In this document: positions 45,372-52,897 of the stretch, piece after piece
Position numbering within the stretch: the first letter of the stretch is position 1
How the letters are laid out: each line of letters opens with the position of its first letter
Assembly: GCA_020632595.1 (NCBI GenBank)
Contig: JACKFF010000002.1
Location: 124,001-188,000 of the forward strand
Reading direction: 5' to 3'
Length of the DNA: 64,000 bases
DNA from: Nitrospiraceae bacterium
Lineage (GTDB): Bacteria; Nitrospirota; Nitrospiria; Nitrospirales; UBA8639
The notes under the pieces: model-generated
What the model was told of the DNA's origin: nothing
Databases searched by the model: none
What the model saw: only the letters and a program-made list of their open reading frames with translations
Translations under genes and position numbers: made by a program

Positions 45372-46646
45372 TTACAGGTCTGCGCCGAGCACGCGTTCAA
45401 GTTGGGCGACTTGCTGTTCCCGGTTCACGAGCGCCCGGATAAATTCAAGCCGAAAGGTGATGAGCGCGCGTTCCGCATCGATCAAATCCAAAAAATCCGT
45501 GCGATCCGTCCGATAGCCCGCATGGGCGGCTTGGAGGACCTGCTGTGCCTGCGGAAGGACGGTGGTGCGATAGAGTTCCAGGACCTCTTGCGTGGCCTGA
45601 ATTTGCACCACCAGATCCTTGACCTGAAAGCGCGTGAGTGTGACAAGGGTCTGTTGCTTGGCTTGTGCGGATCTGACCTGCGCCGCCGCTTCCCTGACAC
45701 CGGCGTCATACTTCGGTTTGGTCCAGAACGCGAAGGGAATGTTCACCATCACATTCCCGCCGAAACCGTCGTCGGTGTGGTAATTTTGCCAGCGCTGGAG
45801 TTCCACCCGTAGGTGCGGGTAGTACTGCAATTTGGCCAGTTGCGTGGCCGACTGAAATCGCGTTACCGCCAGATCAGCTTCTTGAAGTTCCGGGCGGAGT
45901 CGAAGCGCGTGCTCCTGGAGTTCTTCAAGCGAGTATGTCAGCGGTTGAGGACGTGGTGCTCGTGGGATACCAAGCGGAGCCTGGGGATCACGATCCAGAA
46001 TGGTATTGAGATGAGCTTGAGCGGTTTCCCGTCGTTGATTGAGGACGGGTAATTGTTGGGAAATTTTCGAAAGCTCTACTTGAGCTCGCAGGACGTCCAC
46101 CTGTGTTCGGGTTCCCACTCCGTATTTGGCGTTGGCAATATCAAAGAACTGCCGGAGCAATTTTTGCTGTTCATGATGGACCTCAATGGCTTTGTGGGCG
46201 AACAACAGCTCGAAAAAGGCCATCTTGACCGCAGCGGTAATCTCGCGAATTTTGGCCGCCACGCGTTGTTCCGCCTGAGCGGCTTCCCGTGTCGCCACCT
46301 CGGCTTTCTTCGAAAGCAATCCCGGGAAGGGAAATTGTTGCGTAACTCCGTAGATGACCGTTTGTGTTTTGGTGACATTCAGCGAGTCAGGCGTATTCCA
46401 CAACTGAACCTTTAATTCGGGGTCGGTCAGGGCTCCCACTTGAGGGGCCCGCTCCTTCATGGCCAGGACCTGCTCTTGTGTCGCCGCGATCTCAGGATTC
46501 TGTTGAATCGCTTCCTGGATCAGGGGCACGAGCTCCAAGACCGGTTCAGTCGTGTCTGTTGCTTGAGCCGGGAGTGGGTCTGACGGACCAAGCCAAAACA
46601 TAGCGAATGCCACTATCCCCACGTATCTTGAAATTATCTGGTGCAT
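45372..46646 (-). CDS. cusC: CusC/TolC-family outer-membrane efflux channel
   Basis: 424 residues: signal peptide (about 1-28, ending ATD), then the duplicated helical-hairpin and beta-strand repeats of outer-membrane efflux proteins (EIAATQEQVLAMKERAPQVG, KYGVGTRTQVDVLRAQVELS, AGYRTDRTDFLDLIDAERAL). It forms the trimeric exit duct for the CusAB pump. It lacks a lipobox cysteine. It is the first of the three cus genes, 14 bases before cusB, with GGAGA as ribosome binding site. Confidence 0.92.
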   Translation of the reverse strand: MHQIISRYVGIVAFAMFWLGPSDPLPAQATDTTEPVLELVPLIQEAIQQNPEIAATQEQVLAMKERAPQVGALTDPELKVQLWNTPDSLNVTKTQTVIYGVTQQFPFPGLLSKKAEVATREAAQAEQRVAAKIREITAAVKMAFFELLFAHKAIEVHHEQQKLLRQFFDIANAKYGVGTRTQVDVLRAQVELSKISQQLPVLNQRRETAQAHLNTILDRDPQAPLGIPRAPRPQPLTYSLEELQEHALRLRPELQEADLAVTRFQSATQLAKLQYYPHLRVELQRWQNYHTDDGFGGNVMVNIPFAFWTKPKYDAGVREAAAQVRSAQAKQQTLVTLTRFQVKDLVVQIQATQEVLELYRTTVLPQAQQVLQAAHAGYRTDRTDFLDLIDAERALITFRLEFIRALVNREQQVAQLERVLGADL

Positions 46647-46818
46647 GGTTGTCTCCGCTTATATGTAACGACCATGGACCTCTCACCGATTCTGCCTCGT
46701 ATCCAAAGAAGCAGAAAGGAGAAAATGGTCCTGTCGATCAGGCCTGAAGATGTCGGACCGGGATCAGTCAGGTCGTGAATTCAGGGAATTGGTGATGAAC
46801 GGAGAAACGGGGAGGGGA

Positions 46819-47181
46819 TCAAATACGAAAAACCGAGATGAGGAGGAGAAGGTCTTTGGGCACGGCCACCTGGCCGGTACCGGGCGGAAAGATGAATGTT
46901 CTGGAGGAGGGGACAAGGTCTGGAAGCAGCAGGGCCATTTCGCCAATGAAGGGGGCATGAGCCTGGCTATTTGAAGGAGTATCCAGACTCGATTGGACCG
47001 CGAGAGTTTTAAACCCGTCACAGAACTGAGTAACAGGTTCTTCCCCCGGCATGGTGCAATCACTCACTTGAGCCACCGGCATTTTGGCAAAGACCGGCAC
47101 CACGCAGGCATAGGCGTTAAAGCTGAACGCGAGGAACAGACCAATGAGGAAGAGGGCTAACAGTTTGGGGAAGGATCTCAT
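46819..47181 (-). CDS. small secreted cysteine-containing protein ahead of cusCBA
   Basis: 120 residues with a clear signal peptide or N-terminal helix (about 1-25, ending NAYAC). Cysteines occur in YACVVPVF, SDCTMPGEE and QFCDGFK. I do not recognise the family, although small Cys-containing secreted proteins (for example DUF2946-like) often precede metal RND operons. AGGAT lies seven bases before the ATG. It precedes cusC by about 170 bases on the same strand and may be co-transcribed. Periplasmic metal binding is a guess. Confidence 0.65.
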   Translation of the reverse strand: MRSFPKLLALFLIGLFLAFSFNAYACVVPVFAKMPVAQVSDCTMPGEEPVTQFCDGFKTLAVQSSLDTPSNSQAHAPFIGEMALLLPDLVPSSRTFIFPPGTGQVAVPKDLLLLISVFRI

Positions 47182-47309
47182 GAGAGTTATCCTAACTCTT
47201 AAACATCTTCTCAGTAAATAGCGTTTCTAGCTAGAGATTGTTGAGTAATAAAAATTTCCAAGGGCATATTGACCAACAAGCACGTTGCATATTAGAGGCC
47301 CTCGGGGCG

Positions 47310-47419
47310 GTTCAAAAAAGTTCGTCCAGCAAGGCCGCAGTCATTTTTGCGCGCAGAGCGTACTTCCAGTACGTGAGCACGGAAAAATGGCGAGAACGCC
47401 GCTGGCGGCTTTTTTCAAC
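47310..47419. repeat. 110-base imperfect palindromic repeat element
   Basis: A long imperfect inverted repeat. The left arm GTTCAAAAAAGTTCGTCCAG pairs with the right arm ending CGCTGGCGGCTTTTTTCAAC, and ATTTTTGCGC faces GGAAAAAT. The centre is GTACTTCCAGTAC. From memory, elements with TTTTTCAAC ends and CCAGC/GCTGG arms are common dispersed intergenic repeats in Nitrospira-like genomes. No transposase is present, so it resembles a MITE or REP-type sequence. It marks the left edge of the variable strip between the cus operon and the dehydrogenase. Confidence 0.7.
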
Positions 47420-47659
47420 AGCCCCAGCAAGCAGCCGTTGGGTATGCTGACTGGCCCTTCATGAATCCATGGGGACGAATGATCATAAACGCCATTTCTA
47501 ATGATCTCTTTCCAGAAGACGAAGGATGAACTTTTCATCGAAAAATCTAAACCCTTCCCCAACCATTTTTTTGTTTCGGATTGGTAGTTGGAAGAGATTA
47601 ATTGAAATAGTCGCCCTCCGATGACCTTAAAGGCAGTTTCAGGTCGGGTCGTGTTTTGA

Positions 47660-47685
47660 TGTCCACTTTCGGCCAAAAGCGGACA
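47660..47685. repeat. hairpin repeat, left copy
   Basis: TGTCC-A-CTTT-CGGCCA-AAAG-C-GGACA: nine paired positions and one mismatch around a six-base loop, immediately after the 3' end of the unknown minus-strand gene. A related hairpin lies on the other side of that gene at 48729-48752. GTCCGCTT/AAGCGGAC-type hairpins are, from memory, widespread intergenic repeats in several phyla. Confidence 0.55.
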
Positions 47686-47697
47686 TTCAATTATTCT

Positions 47698-48675
47698 TTA
47701 CTTCACTTCGGCTTGAGATTCGCAGGCATAAGTATCATCAATTTCTTTAGCGATTTGTTCAAAGTGTTTATGCTGTTCGCGCATATAGAAGTGATAAATC
47801 CTTGCGTCACTCTCGGACATATGATGTTCACCGCCCTCAAGATATGTTTCCAGTCTGGACAGAGCGTGTTTGTATTCATCAAGTTCGTATTGTGTATAAG
47901 GGGCAAAATCACCCCGCTCCTTCAGAGCTTTTTCGAATTTAAGATAAGTATCCTTGACACCTTTAAGCATGGCAAGTCCGAGCCGAATGTTGTCTAAGTC
48001 GGGTGAATGAATACCTTGTGCAATTTTTTCAAAACTGTATCCAATGCTTGAAGGAAAAATATTGATTAGAAGGTTGTCCTTGTACTTCTGTTTGTGCATC
48101 TTGTCAGCCTCTTTAAGTTTATTTGCTATAGACTCGTATCCAGATTTAATTTCATCAAGTTGATCGCCTATTATTTTGAATAAATCTACATCAATGAATT
48201 TCATTTTTCCTTGATCGTAACATTGCATCAACCTAAAGCCATTTTTGGACAACGTCGTTCTTGAAATGAAGTTGTAATGTGTCTGACCCTCGGGCGTCCC
48301 CTGAGTTTGTTTTGTTGGGTGCCCTATTGCAGCATTCCTTAGGTAACGTATTTGTTTAAGAGGATCACTTCTGTGGTACTTTATCTTAAATGCCTCAGAC
48401 AAATGTAATATGGCATCTTGTTGAATAAATAGAGCTTGAAGTAAGCCGTAGGTATATATGTATTTTAAGCCTTCTTTGCTGGGATAATCAGATTCAATAT
48501 AATCGCTGATGGAGTATGATGTATCGCCAATTGCATCTAATGAGCAGCAGATTTGATTCCAGTTGTCTGAATCACTGATAAGATCATTTTGATAACGTGT
48601 GGTATTGATGTGTTCCCGAACAACAGTTTCCAAAGAGTCTAGCTGAGTTATCTTCTCTAAAATCTGTTTGTTCAT
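47698..48675 (-). CDS. hypothetical protein with HEPN-like R-N-x4-H motif
   Basis: 325 residues, predicted all-helical and cytosolic, with no recognised named family. YLRNAAIGHPT (Arg113, Asn114, His119) matches the HEPN nuclease signature R-polar-x(3-5)-H and sits after helical segments, as in HEPN folds. It is clearly richer in AT and Lys/Asn/Ile than its neighbours, which suggests recent transfer. It is bracketed by two related hairpins and followed at some distance by HicBA. A role as an RNA-cutting toxin or defence protein is an inference. The C terminus is charged (HMSESDARIYHFYMREQHKH). Confidence 0.65.
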   Translation of the reverse strand: MNKQILEKITQLDSLETVVREHINTTRYQNDLISDSDNWNQICCSLDAIGDTSYSISDYIESDYPSKEGLKYIYTYGLLQALFIQQDAILHLSEAFKIKYHRSDPLKQIRYLRNAAIGHPTKQTQGTPEGQTHYNFISRTTLSKNGFRLMQCYDQGKMKFIDVDLFKIIGDQLDEIKSGYESIANKLKEADKMHKQKYKDNLLINIFPSSIGYSFEKIAQGIHSPDLDNIRLGLAMLKGVKDTYLKFEKALKERGDFAPYTQYELDEYKHALSRLETYLEGGEHHMSESDARIYHFYMREQHKHFEQIAKEIDDTYACESQAEVK

Positions 48676-49093
48676 TTTACCAATCTACATATATTACTTT
48701 AACGGGAACAATTCGCACTCTAAACGTCTGCTTTGGGTCGTAAGCGGACGGTTAATCGAAAGCTCTACTGTTGCCGCCTAACAATTTGCGGCACTGAACT
48801 TCTCAATGGCCTGGCATTCCTCAACCCCGTCTTTACTCACGCTATACAGCAGGATATTGTATTCGGTTACAGTAGGATAAACGAAGAAAAGAGTCCAGCC
48901 AGAATTCCAGAAACAGGTTGAAGGAGTTTACCCTGAATGGGATTTTGGCGTGGATGACCTAAGGCATTAATTTAATTGGTGGCAGGGTAGCGGTCGCGCC
49001 TACGGTCCGTTGCTTAAGAGTCAATGGTTTGATTTGTCACGAAATAAAGGACTTTTGCCGGTCGTTGGGAACCTGGAGGAGGGCTGAAAAGAA
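48676..49093. other. intergenic with attC-like core, no gene
   Basis: About 420 bases upstream of the HEPN-like gene. It contains the right-hand hairpin (48729-48752) and, at about 48775, GCCGCCTAACAATTTGCGGC. That includes GCCTAAC, which fits the integron inverse core RYYYAAC, but no matching GTTRRRY core was found within 140 bases. A 62-codon plus-strand frame here has no support. Confidence 0.4.
48729..48752. repeat. hairpin repeat, right copy
   Basis: GTCTGCTT-TGGGTCGT-AAGCGGAC: eight pairs in RNA (one U-G) with an eight-base loop. It shares the GTC...CTTT...AAGCGGAC layout with the left copy at 47660-47685. The two copies enclose the AT-rich gene, as expected of cassette or repeat-mediated insertion. 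Confidence 0.5.
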
Positions 49094-49282
49094 TTATTTT
49101 ATGGAAGGCACTCCGAGATCTTTGCAGATTTTCTTTGCGAGTTGGTCACTGATTTCTTTATGTCTTGGGATAGCCGACCGTTTATTGAGCTGAGGATTAT
49201 GCCACCAGGAATGCCGACCACCTTCCCTCAACAGCTCACATGTGTGTGATCGAAGGTGGCGAACCAGTTCCTCCCGTTTCAT
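49094..49282 (-). CDS. hicA: HicA family toxin (mRNA interferase)
   Basis: 62 residues with the double-stranded-RNA-binding-like HicA fold. MKREELVRHLRSHTCELLREGGRHSWWHNP keeps the catalytic-region histidine (GGRHSWW), and the C-terminal half is SAIPRHKEISDQLAKKICKDLGV. HicA toxins cleave mRNA and tmRNA. The start codon overlaps the HicB stop by ATGA, in hicB-hicA order. It appears complete. Confidence 0.9.
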   Translation of the reverse strand: MKREELVRHLRSHTCELLREGGRHSWWHNPQLNKRSAIPRHKEISDQLAKKICKDLGVPSIK

Positions 49283-49491
49283 ACTCCGATAGGCTCTTCT
49301 TCGAAATTGGATCCGGCCGCTCCCAGGGCTTCTTGTCGATTAAATTCTAGCGCTTCCTTTAGAGTGATCTTGAGGGTTGCAAGTAATTCCTCACGGGTGC
49401 TCTCTTGGCAGTTGACGCCAGGAATTTCTTCGATCCACCCGATCCACCATCCAGCGTCTTTTTTAATCACAGCCGTATATGCTTGATTCAT
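49279..49491 (-). CDS. hicB: HicB family antitoxin
   Basis: 70 residues. MNQAYTAVIKKDAGWWIGWIEEIPGVNCQ is the partial RNase H-like fold of HicB (UPF0150), which neutralises HicA; ESTREELLATLKITLKEALE completes it. No separate DNA-binding domain is attached. I chose ATG 49491 with AAAAGGAG seven bases upstream; the open extension to 49560 has no similarity. It is the first gene of the pair. Confidence 0.9.
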   Translation of the reverse strand: MNQAYTAVIKKDAGWWIGWIEEIPGVNCQESTREELLATLKITLKEALEFNRQEALGAAGSNFEEEPIGV

Positions 49492-49606
49492 GGTTCGTCT
49501 CCTTTTCATACAGGAAGCAACGTCGCAAAGACTTTTGGAGTTGAATAATTTATCTATCAAAGAGGAATCGGCATCATTTTGTCAATTGTTAATTGAAGAA
49601 TCCTCA

Positions 49607-51667
49607 CTACTCAGGTGTGTCTACAGAGGAAGCGTGCCGTCTATCTGATGCCCGATGTTCAAGCCGAATTCTTGCCTCGGCAATATCCATGTGACTCAAT
49701 ATCCCTATCGGCCGGGATTGATGATCCAGCACCGGGGCCTGTTTCACATCTTTCATGTACAACACCCGTAAGGCTTCGCGCACGGCCTGTCCCTCATGAA
49801 GGGCCGCGACCTCATGCTTGGCGATCGTGTCGACGGACTCACCAAAATCCTGGCCATGGGTCATGGCCCGATAGACATCCGTTTTTGTCAGAATGCCGGT
49901 CATTTTTCCTTCCGCATCCACGATGGGCAACAAGGTCTGTGAACCATTTCCAAAGGCCAGGATCGCCTCATTGATCGTGGCGGCTTCCGGAAGACACGGT
50001 GCGGATTGTTTCATCACGGCTTCGACGGGAGAGGAGAGCAGTTCCGTCGTCCACCGTGTTTCGCCCAATACGTCTTCTTGAGGTCCTCGTTGCGCCGTAT
50101 AGCGGAGAATCCCGCTCAGACTTTGGAAGCTCCCGACGAATGCTTTGAATTCCTTAGAATTAAACACCATGATCGTAGCCGCCGTTTTGGCCGTCACCGT
50201 GACGCGCCGCACCACACCATATAAAAAAGATCCTTCTCCAAAATGATCTCCCGGAATCAGTTCGTCACGCCATAGCACTTCGCCATTTTCATGGTATCGC
50301 ACGGCTTCTAGTGACCCTTTCTCAACCACATAGAAGGCGGAACCTTCTTCTCCCTGTCGGAAAATCACATCGCCCGGTTCCACATGCAGGCGCGCAATCT
50401 TTTGCGTTTTTTTCAGGTCCAGGTAATTCAGATCCGGCGGGAAAAAAAGTTCAAAGGTCCAATCGACCATGACCCGCAGCTTGCGGTCGAGTCCAGGCAA
50501 TTTCAGTAGATGAATGGTCCGGGTCAACCACCATGCAAAAAATCCGCTGAACCGGAACCCGAAAATCGAGCAGACGCCCTTATGGTGGCCGATGGTCGCC
50601 ATTTGGCCCAGCGTTTTGTAGCGGAAGGGACGAAGGGGTTTGCCAGATGAGGATAGGGCGATGTTCTCGGCCGCATGCCGGCCAAGTTTGATCGCGAATT
50701 GAGCCGTCGGCGGTGCTTGATTCCCATAGCCATCCGGATTGGCCGCTCCATCTCCAATGCCCCATACATGAGTAAATCCCTTGAGGCGTAGAAACTCGTC
50801 GGTGATGAGCCATCCCTTGGCATACTCAGCTGACAATTCTGTCAGGACCGGATTCGGGGCGTTTCCAATCGTACAGATCGGATTCTGTGATTCGAGGCGG
50901 GTGCCATCATGTAGCCGGATATATCCTGCGCTGACAGAGGATGCCCGTCGGTTCAGCAGGACCGTCATTCCGCGCGATTCAAGAGACCGTTGAGCAAAAC
51001 GTCCGAGGTCTTCGTCCAGTTCAGGGAGTAGATATGGGCCCGAATGCACCAGAGTAACTTGCAGTTCCGACGGGTCAAATGCGGGATAAAATCGTCTGGC
51101 ATCTTGCAACAAATCAAGAATTTCACCAGCGGTTTCGACACCGCTATATCCACCACCGACGACCACGAAATGGAGGAGGGACTGCCGAATATCCGGGTTT
51201 GGCTCAAGATCCGCCTCTTCAAGACGTTTAATGATATGTTCCCGGATTCCCAGTGCATCAGCCAGCGTCTTCAAAAATAACCCGTGCTCCATCATGCCCG
51301 GTATCGCACGGAGATTGGTGCTGCTTCCCAACGCGATGACCAGGTGTTCCGCTTCGACGGGTTTCAGCCTTATCCCCTCCTCGGCATTGAATTCGATTCG
51401 TCGTTGCTGCAGATCGATGGTCGTGACTTCGGCACGTTGCACCATGCAGCGGCGCAGCGCCAGTCGAATGGGGTTCATGACATGGCGCGGTTCGATCCCC
51501 GCTCCGATCACCTCCGAAAGAAAGGGTTGGTAGACGAAATAGTTTTCCGCGCTAACCAGAAGGACGCGTTTGGCCGTGTCTTTCCCCCAAAGTTTTTCGA
51601 GTCGACGGGCGCAGGCCAGACCGGCAAAGCCTCCACCAAGAATGACGACTTCCCATTTCGTGTGCAT
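49607..51667 (-). CDS. NDH-2-like FAD/NAD(P) oxidoreductase fused to cNMP-binding and CBS domains
   Basis: 686 residues. 1-425: type II NADH dehydrogenase-like module with FAD loop VILGGGFAGLACA, NAD loop VVVGGGYSGVETAGEI (about 170) and GIGDGAANPDG (second FAD site). About 440-545: cyclic-nucleotide-binding barrel (EPGDVIFRQGEEGSAFYVVE, FGEGSFLYGVVRRVTV; the phosphate-cassette Arg appears kept). About 565-675: two CBS motifs (GKMTGILTKTDVYRA, RPIGILSHMDIAEA). It probably passes electrons from NADH to quinone at the inner-membrane face, with activity tuned by cNMP and adenine nucleotides. Regulation is inferred from the domains. No cyclase is nearby. Confidence 0.92.
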   Translation of the reverse strand: MHTKWEVVILGGGFAGLACARRLEKLWGKDTAKRVLLVSAENYFVYQPFLSEVIGAGIEPRHVMNPIRLALRRCMVQRAEVTTIDLQQRRIEFNAEEGIRLKPVEAEHLVIALGSSTNLRAIPGMMEHGLFLKTLADALGIREHIIKRLEEADLEPNPDIRQSLLHFVVVGGGYSGVETAGEILDLLQDARRFYPAFDPSELQVTLVHSGPYLLPELDEDLGRFAQRSLESRGMTVLLNRRASSVSAGYIRLHDGTRLESQNPICTIGNAPNPVLTELSAEYAKGWLITDEFLRLKGFTHVWGIGDGAANPDGYGNQAPPTAQFAIKLGRHAAENIALSSSGKPLRPFRYKTLGQMATIGHHKGVCSIFGFRFSGFFAWWLTRTIHLLKLPGLDRKLRVMVDWTFELFFPPDLNYLDLKKTQKIARLHVEPGDVIFRQGEEGSAFYVVEKGSLEAVRYHENGEVLWRDELIPGDHFGEGSFLYGVVRRVTVTAKTAATIMVFNSKEFKAFVGSFQSLSGILRYTAQRGPQEDVLGETRWTTELLSSPVEAVMKQSAPCLPEAATINEAILAFGNGSQTLLPIVDAEGKMTGILTKTDVYRAMTHGQDFGESVDTIAKHEVAALHEGQAVREALRVLYMKDVKQAPVLDHQSRPIGILSHMDIAEARIRLEHRASDRRHASSVDTPE

Positions 51668-51809
51668 ACCGCTTATGGCCTTTTCCCCCTGCGATCAGAT
51701 GCTGGAATTACAGCTGTGTGATGGGGATCAGCATCCTCATCATTGCTTGATTTCGACTGAAATACTCCCGAGTGTATCATGCTTTTTACACCCAATTCTC
51801 CTTTAAGAG

Positions 51810-51829
51810 AACTAGGAGATTCCCTAGTT
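51810..51829. terminator. weak terminator-like hairpin
   Basis: AACTAGG-AGATTC-CCTAGTT, seven perfect pairs with a six-base loop, followed on the plus strand by TTTCC. It lies in the intergenic region upstream of the dehydrogenase start. The stem is AT-rich and the T run short, so it may instead be an operator. Confidence 0.3.
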
Positions 51830-51952
51830 TTCCGGTGTAGGGCCCGTGATCACCTTCACCCATTTGTATAGCCCGTCCGCCAAAGGAAATTTAACCTTCG
51901 CTTGCCGGGCCTTCGCTAAAACAGCTAGATTTTCTCCATAATGACCGTATTT

Positions 51953-52096
51953 ATGGCCGGAAAAAAGAACGCTTCGTCAAAGTGTGAAAGGCCGGACCAC
52001 ACTCATAGTGTGGCTCCTCGTCTGCCGGTTCAGCTGTCGCTGAAGCAGGCGATTCAGGATCATACCGACGGTAAGGAAATGCGGTATGTCGATTGA
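51953..52096 (+). CDS. possible small protein overlapping the VOC gene start
   Basis: A 47-codon frame beginning MAGKKNASSKCERPDHTHSV and ending GKEMRYVD, whose stop overlaps the first codons of the VOC gene. The second half has coding-like codon use (LPVQLSLKQAIQDHTDG), and the overlap would allow translational coupling. There is no ribosome binding site and no recognised family. The rest of 51668-52085 shows nothing else. Treat as tentative. Confidence 0.3.
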   Translation: MAGKKNASSKCERPDHTHSVAPRLPVQLSLKQAIQDHTDGKEMRYVD

Positions 52097-52460
52097 ACTC
52101 AATCACACCATCGTCCCGGCGTATGACAAAGTGGCCTCGGCAAAATTCTATGCGAAAATTTTCGGACTCGCGTTCGAGGAAGGAACGGTCGGGTATTTTG
52201 CGCCGCTACGGATCAATAAGACGCTCACGTTTGATTTTGATGATGACTATGATGACACGTTCGATGCCCATCACTATGCATTCAAGGTGGGTGAAGACGA
52301 TTTCGACAGGATCTTCGGTCGCATTCAGGCCGAAGGTATTCCGTATGGAAGCGAACCCACAGCACGGGAGAACATGACCATCAACCACCGGGGTGGGGGA
52401 CGCGGCGTGTACTTTTGCGACCTGAATGGGCACGTTCTCGAACTCCTCACGGTGGGGTAG
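52086..52460 (+). CDS. VOC (glyoxalase/bleomycin-resistance) family protein
   Basis: 124 residues with two beta-alpha-beta-beta-beta modules: IELNHTIVPAYDKVASAKFYAKIFGLAF and GGGRGVYFCDLNGHVLELLTV. Metal-ligand positions may be His in ELNHTIV, His in HHYAFKV and Glu in HVLELLT. VOC proteins include glyoxalases, extradiol dioxygenases and antibiotic-binding proteins; the substrate here is unknown. AAGGAAA lies about eight bases before the ATG. No neighbour suggests a pathway. Confidence 0.85.
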   Translation: MSIELNHTIVPAYDKVASAKFYAKIFGLAFEEGTVGYFAPLRINKTLTFDFDDDYDDTFDAHHYAFKVGEDDFDRIFGRIQAEGIPYGSEPTARENMTINHRGGGRGVYFCDLNGHVLELLTVG

Positions 52461-52772
52461 AGCACTCCAAAGGGTTATATGTTAAACACCAAGATGTATT
52501 ATGCTCCATTAAAATTATTTGGCCGGATAAGTGAGAACGGTCATTTTACATAACTTGTCTTCTTTGGTTCATGCCCATTGGATATACTGGTCCTTCAGAC
52601 ATTCGTATAATTAAATTGTAAAGTTCATCGTCCTTGAGTCCCCCTCCTTTGTATGGCTTTGTTTCGAAGAGGAATAAAGACGGAGGGGCGGAGGGGAGGT
52701 AGCCTCTGCACAGCACTGAATGGCTGATCCCATCGTGGCTTCTCGAGGGTACCAGGACTCTACCTCACCTTG
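52461..52772. other. intergenic, repeat-like purine/pyrimidine tracts
   Basis: No gene. The region contains CTCCCCCTCCTTT and GGAGGGGCGGAGGGGAGG tracts that face each other as a loose inverted repeat of about 60 bases. With the hairpins just downstream it looks like one of the dispersed CTCC/GGAGG-rich intergenic repeats found in many genomes. Confidence 0.35.
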
Positions 52773-52815
52773 CCTCTCCTTACAAAGGAGAGGAATTCAA
52801 AGTAGATTGAATTCC
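52773..52815 (+). promoter_or_regulatory. tandem hairpins in the zwf leader
   Basis: Hairpin 1: CCTCTCCTT-ACA-AAGGAGAGG (52773-52793), nine perfect pairs. Hairpin 2: GGAATTCAA-AGTAGA-TTGAATTCC (52792-52815), nine perfect pairs. They share the two bases 52792-52793, so full forms of both compete slightly. They end about 80 bases before the zwf ATG. No T run follows, so regulation or repeat origin is more likely than simple termination. Confidence 0.5.
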
Positions 52816-52897
52816 AAAAAGGATTAGGAGACTGGCGGGTTATCCTGGAAAACCCGGATGCGTTGATATACTTTGTGGATTGGTCGAGGAGGGATTG

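Noticed and set aside
48760..48900. Possible integron attC site (GCCTAAC core in GCCGCCTAACAATTTGCGGC)
   Set aside because: The inverse core fits RYYYAAC, but no matching GTTRRRY core and no paired inner sites were found within 140 bases, and there is no integrase.
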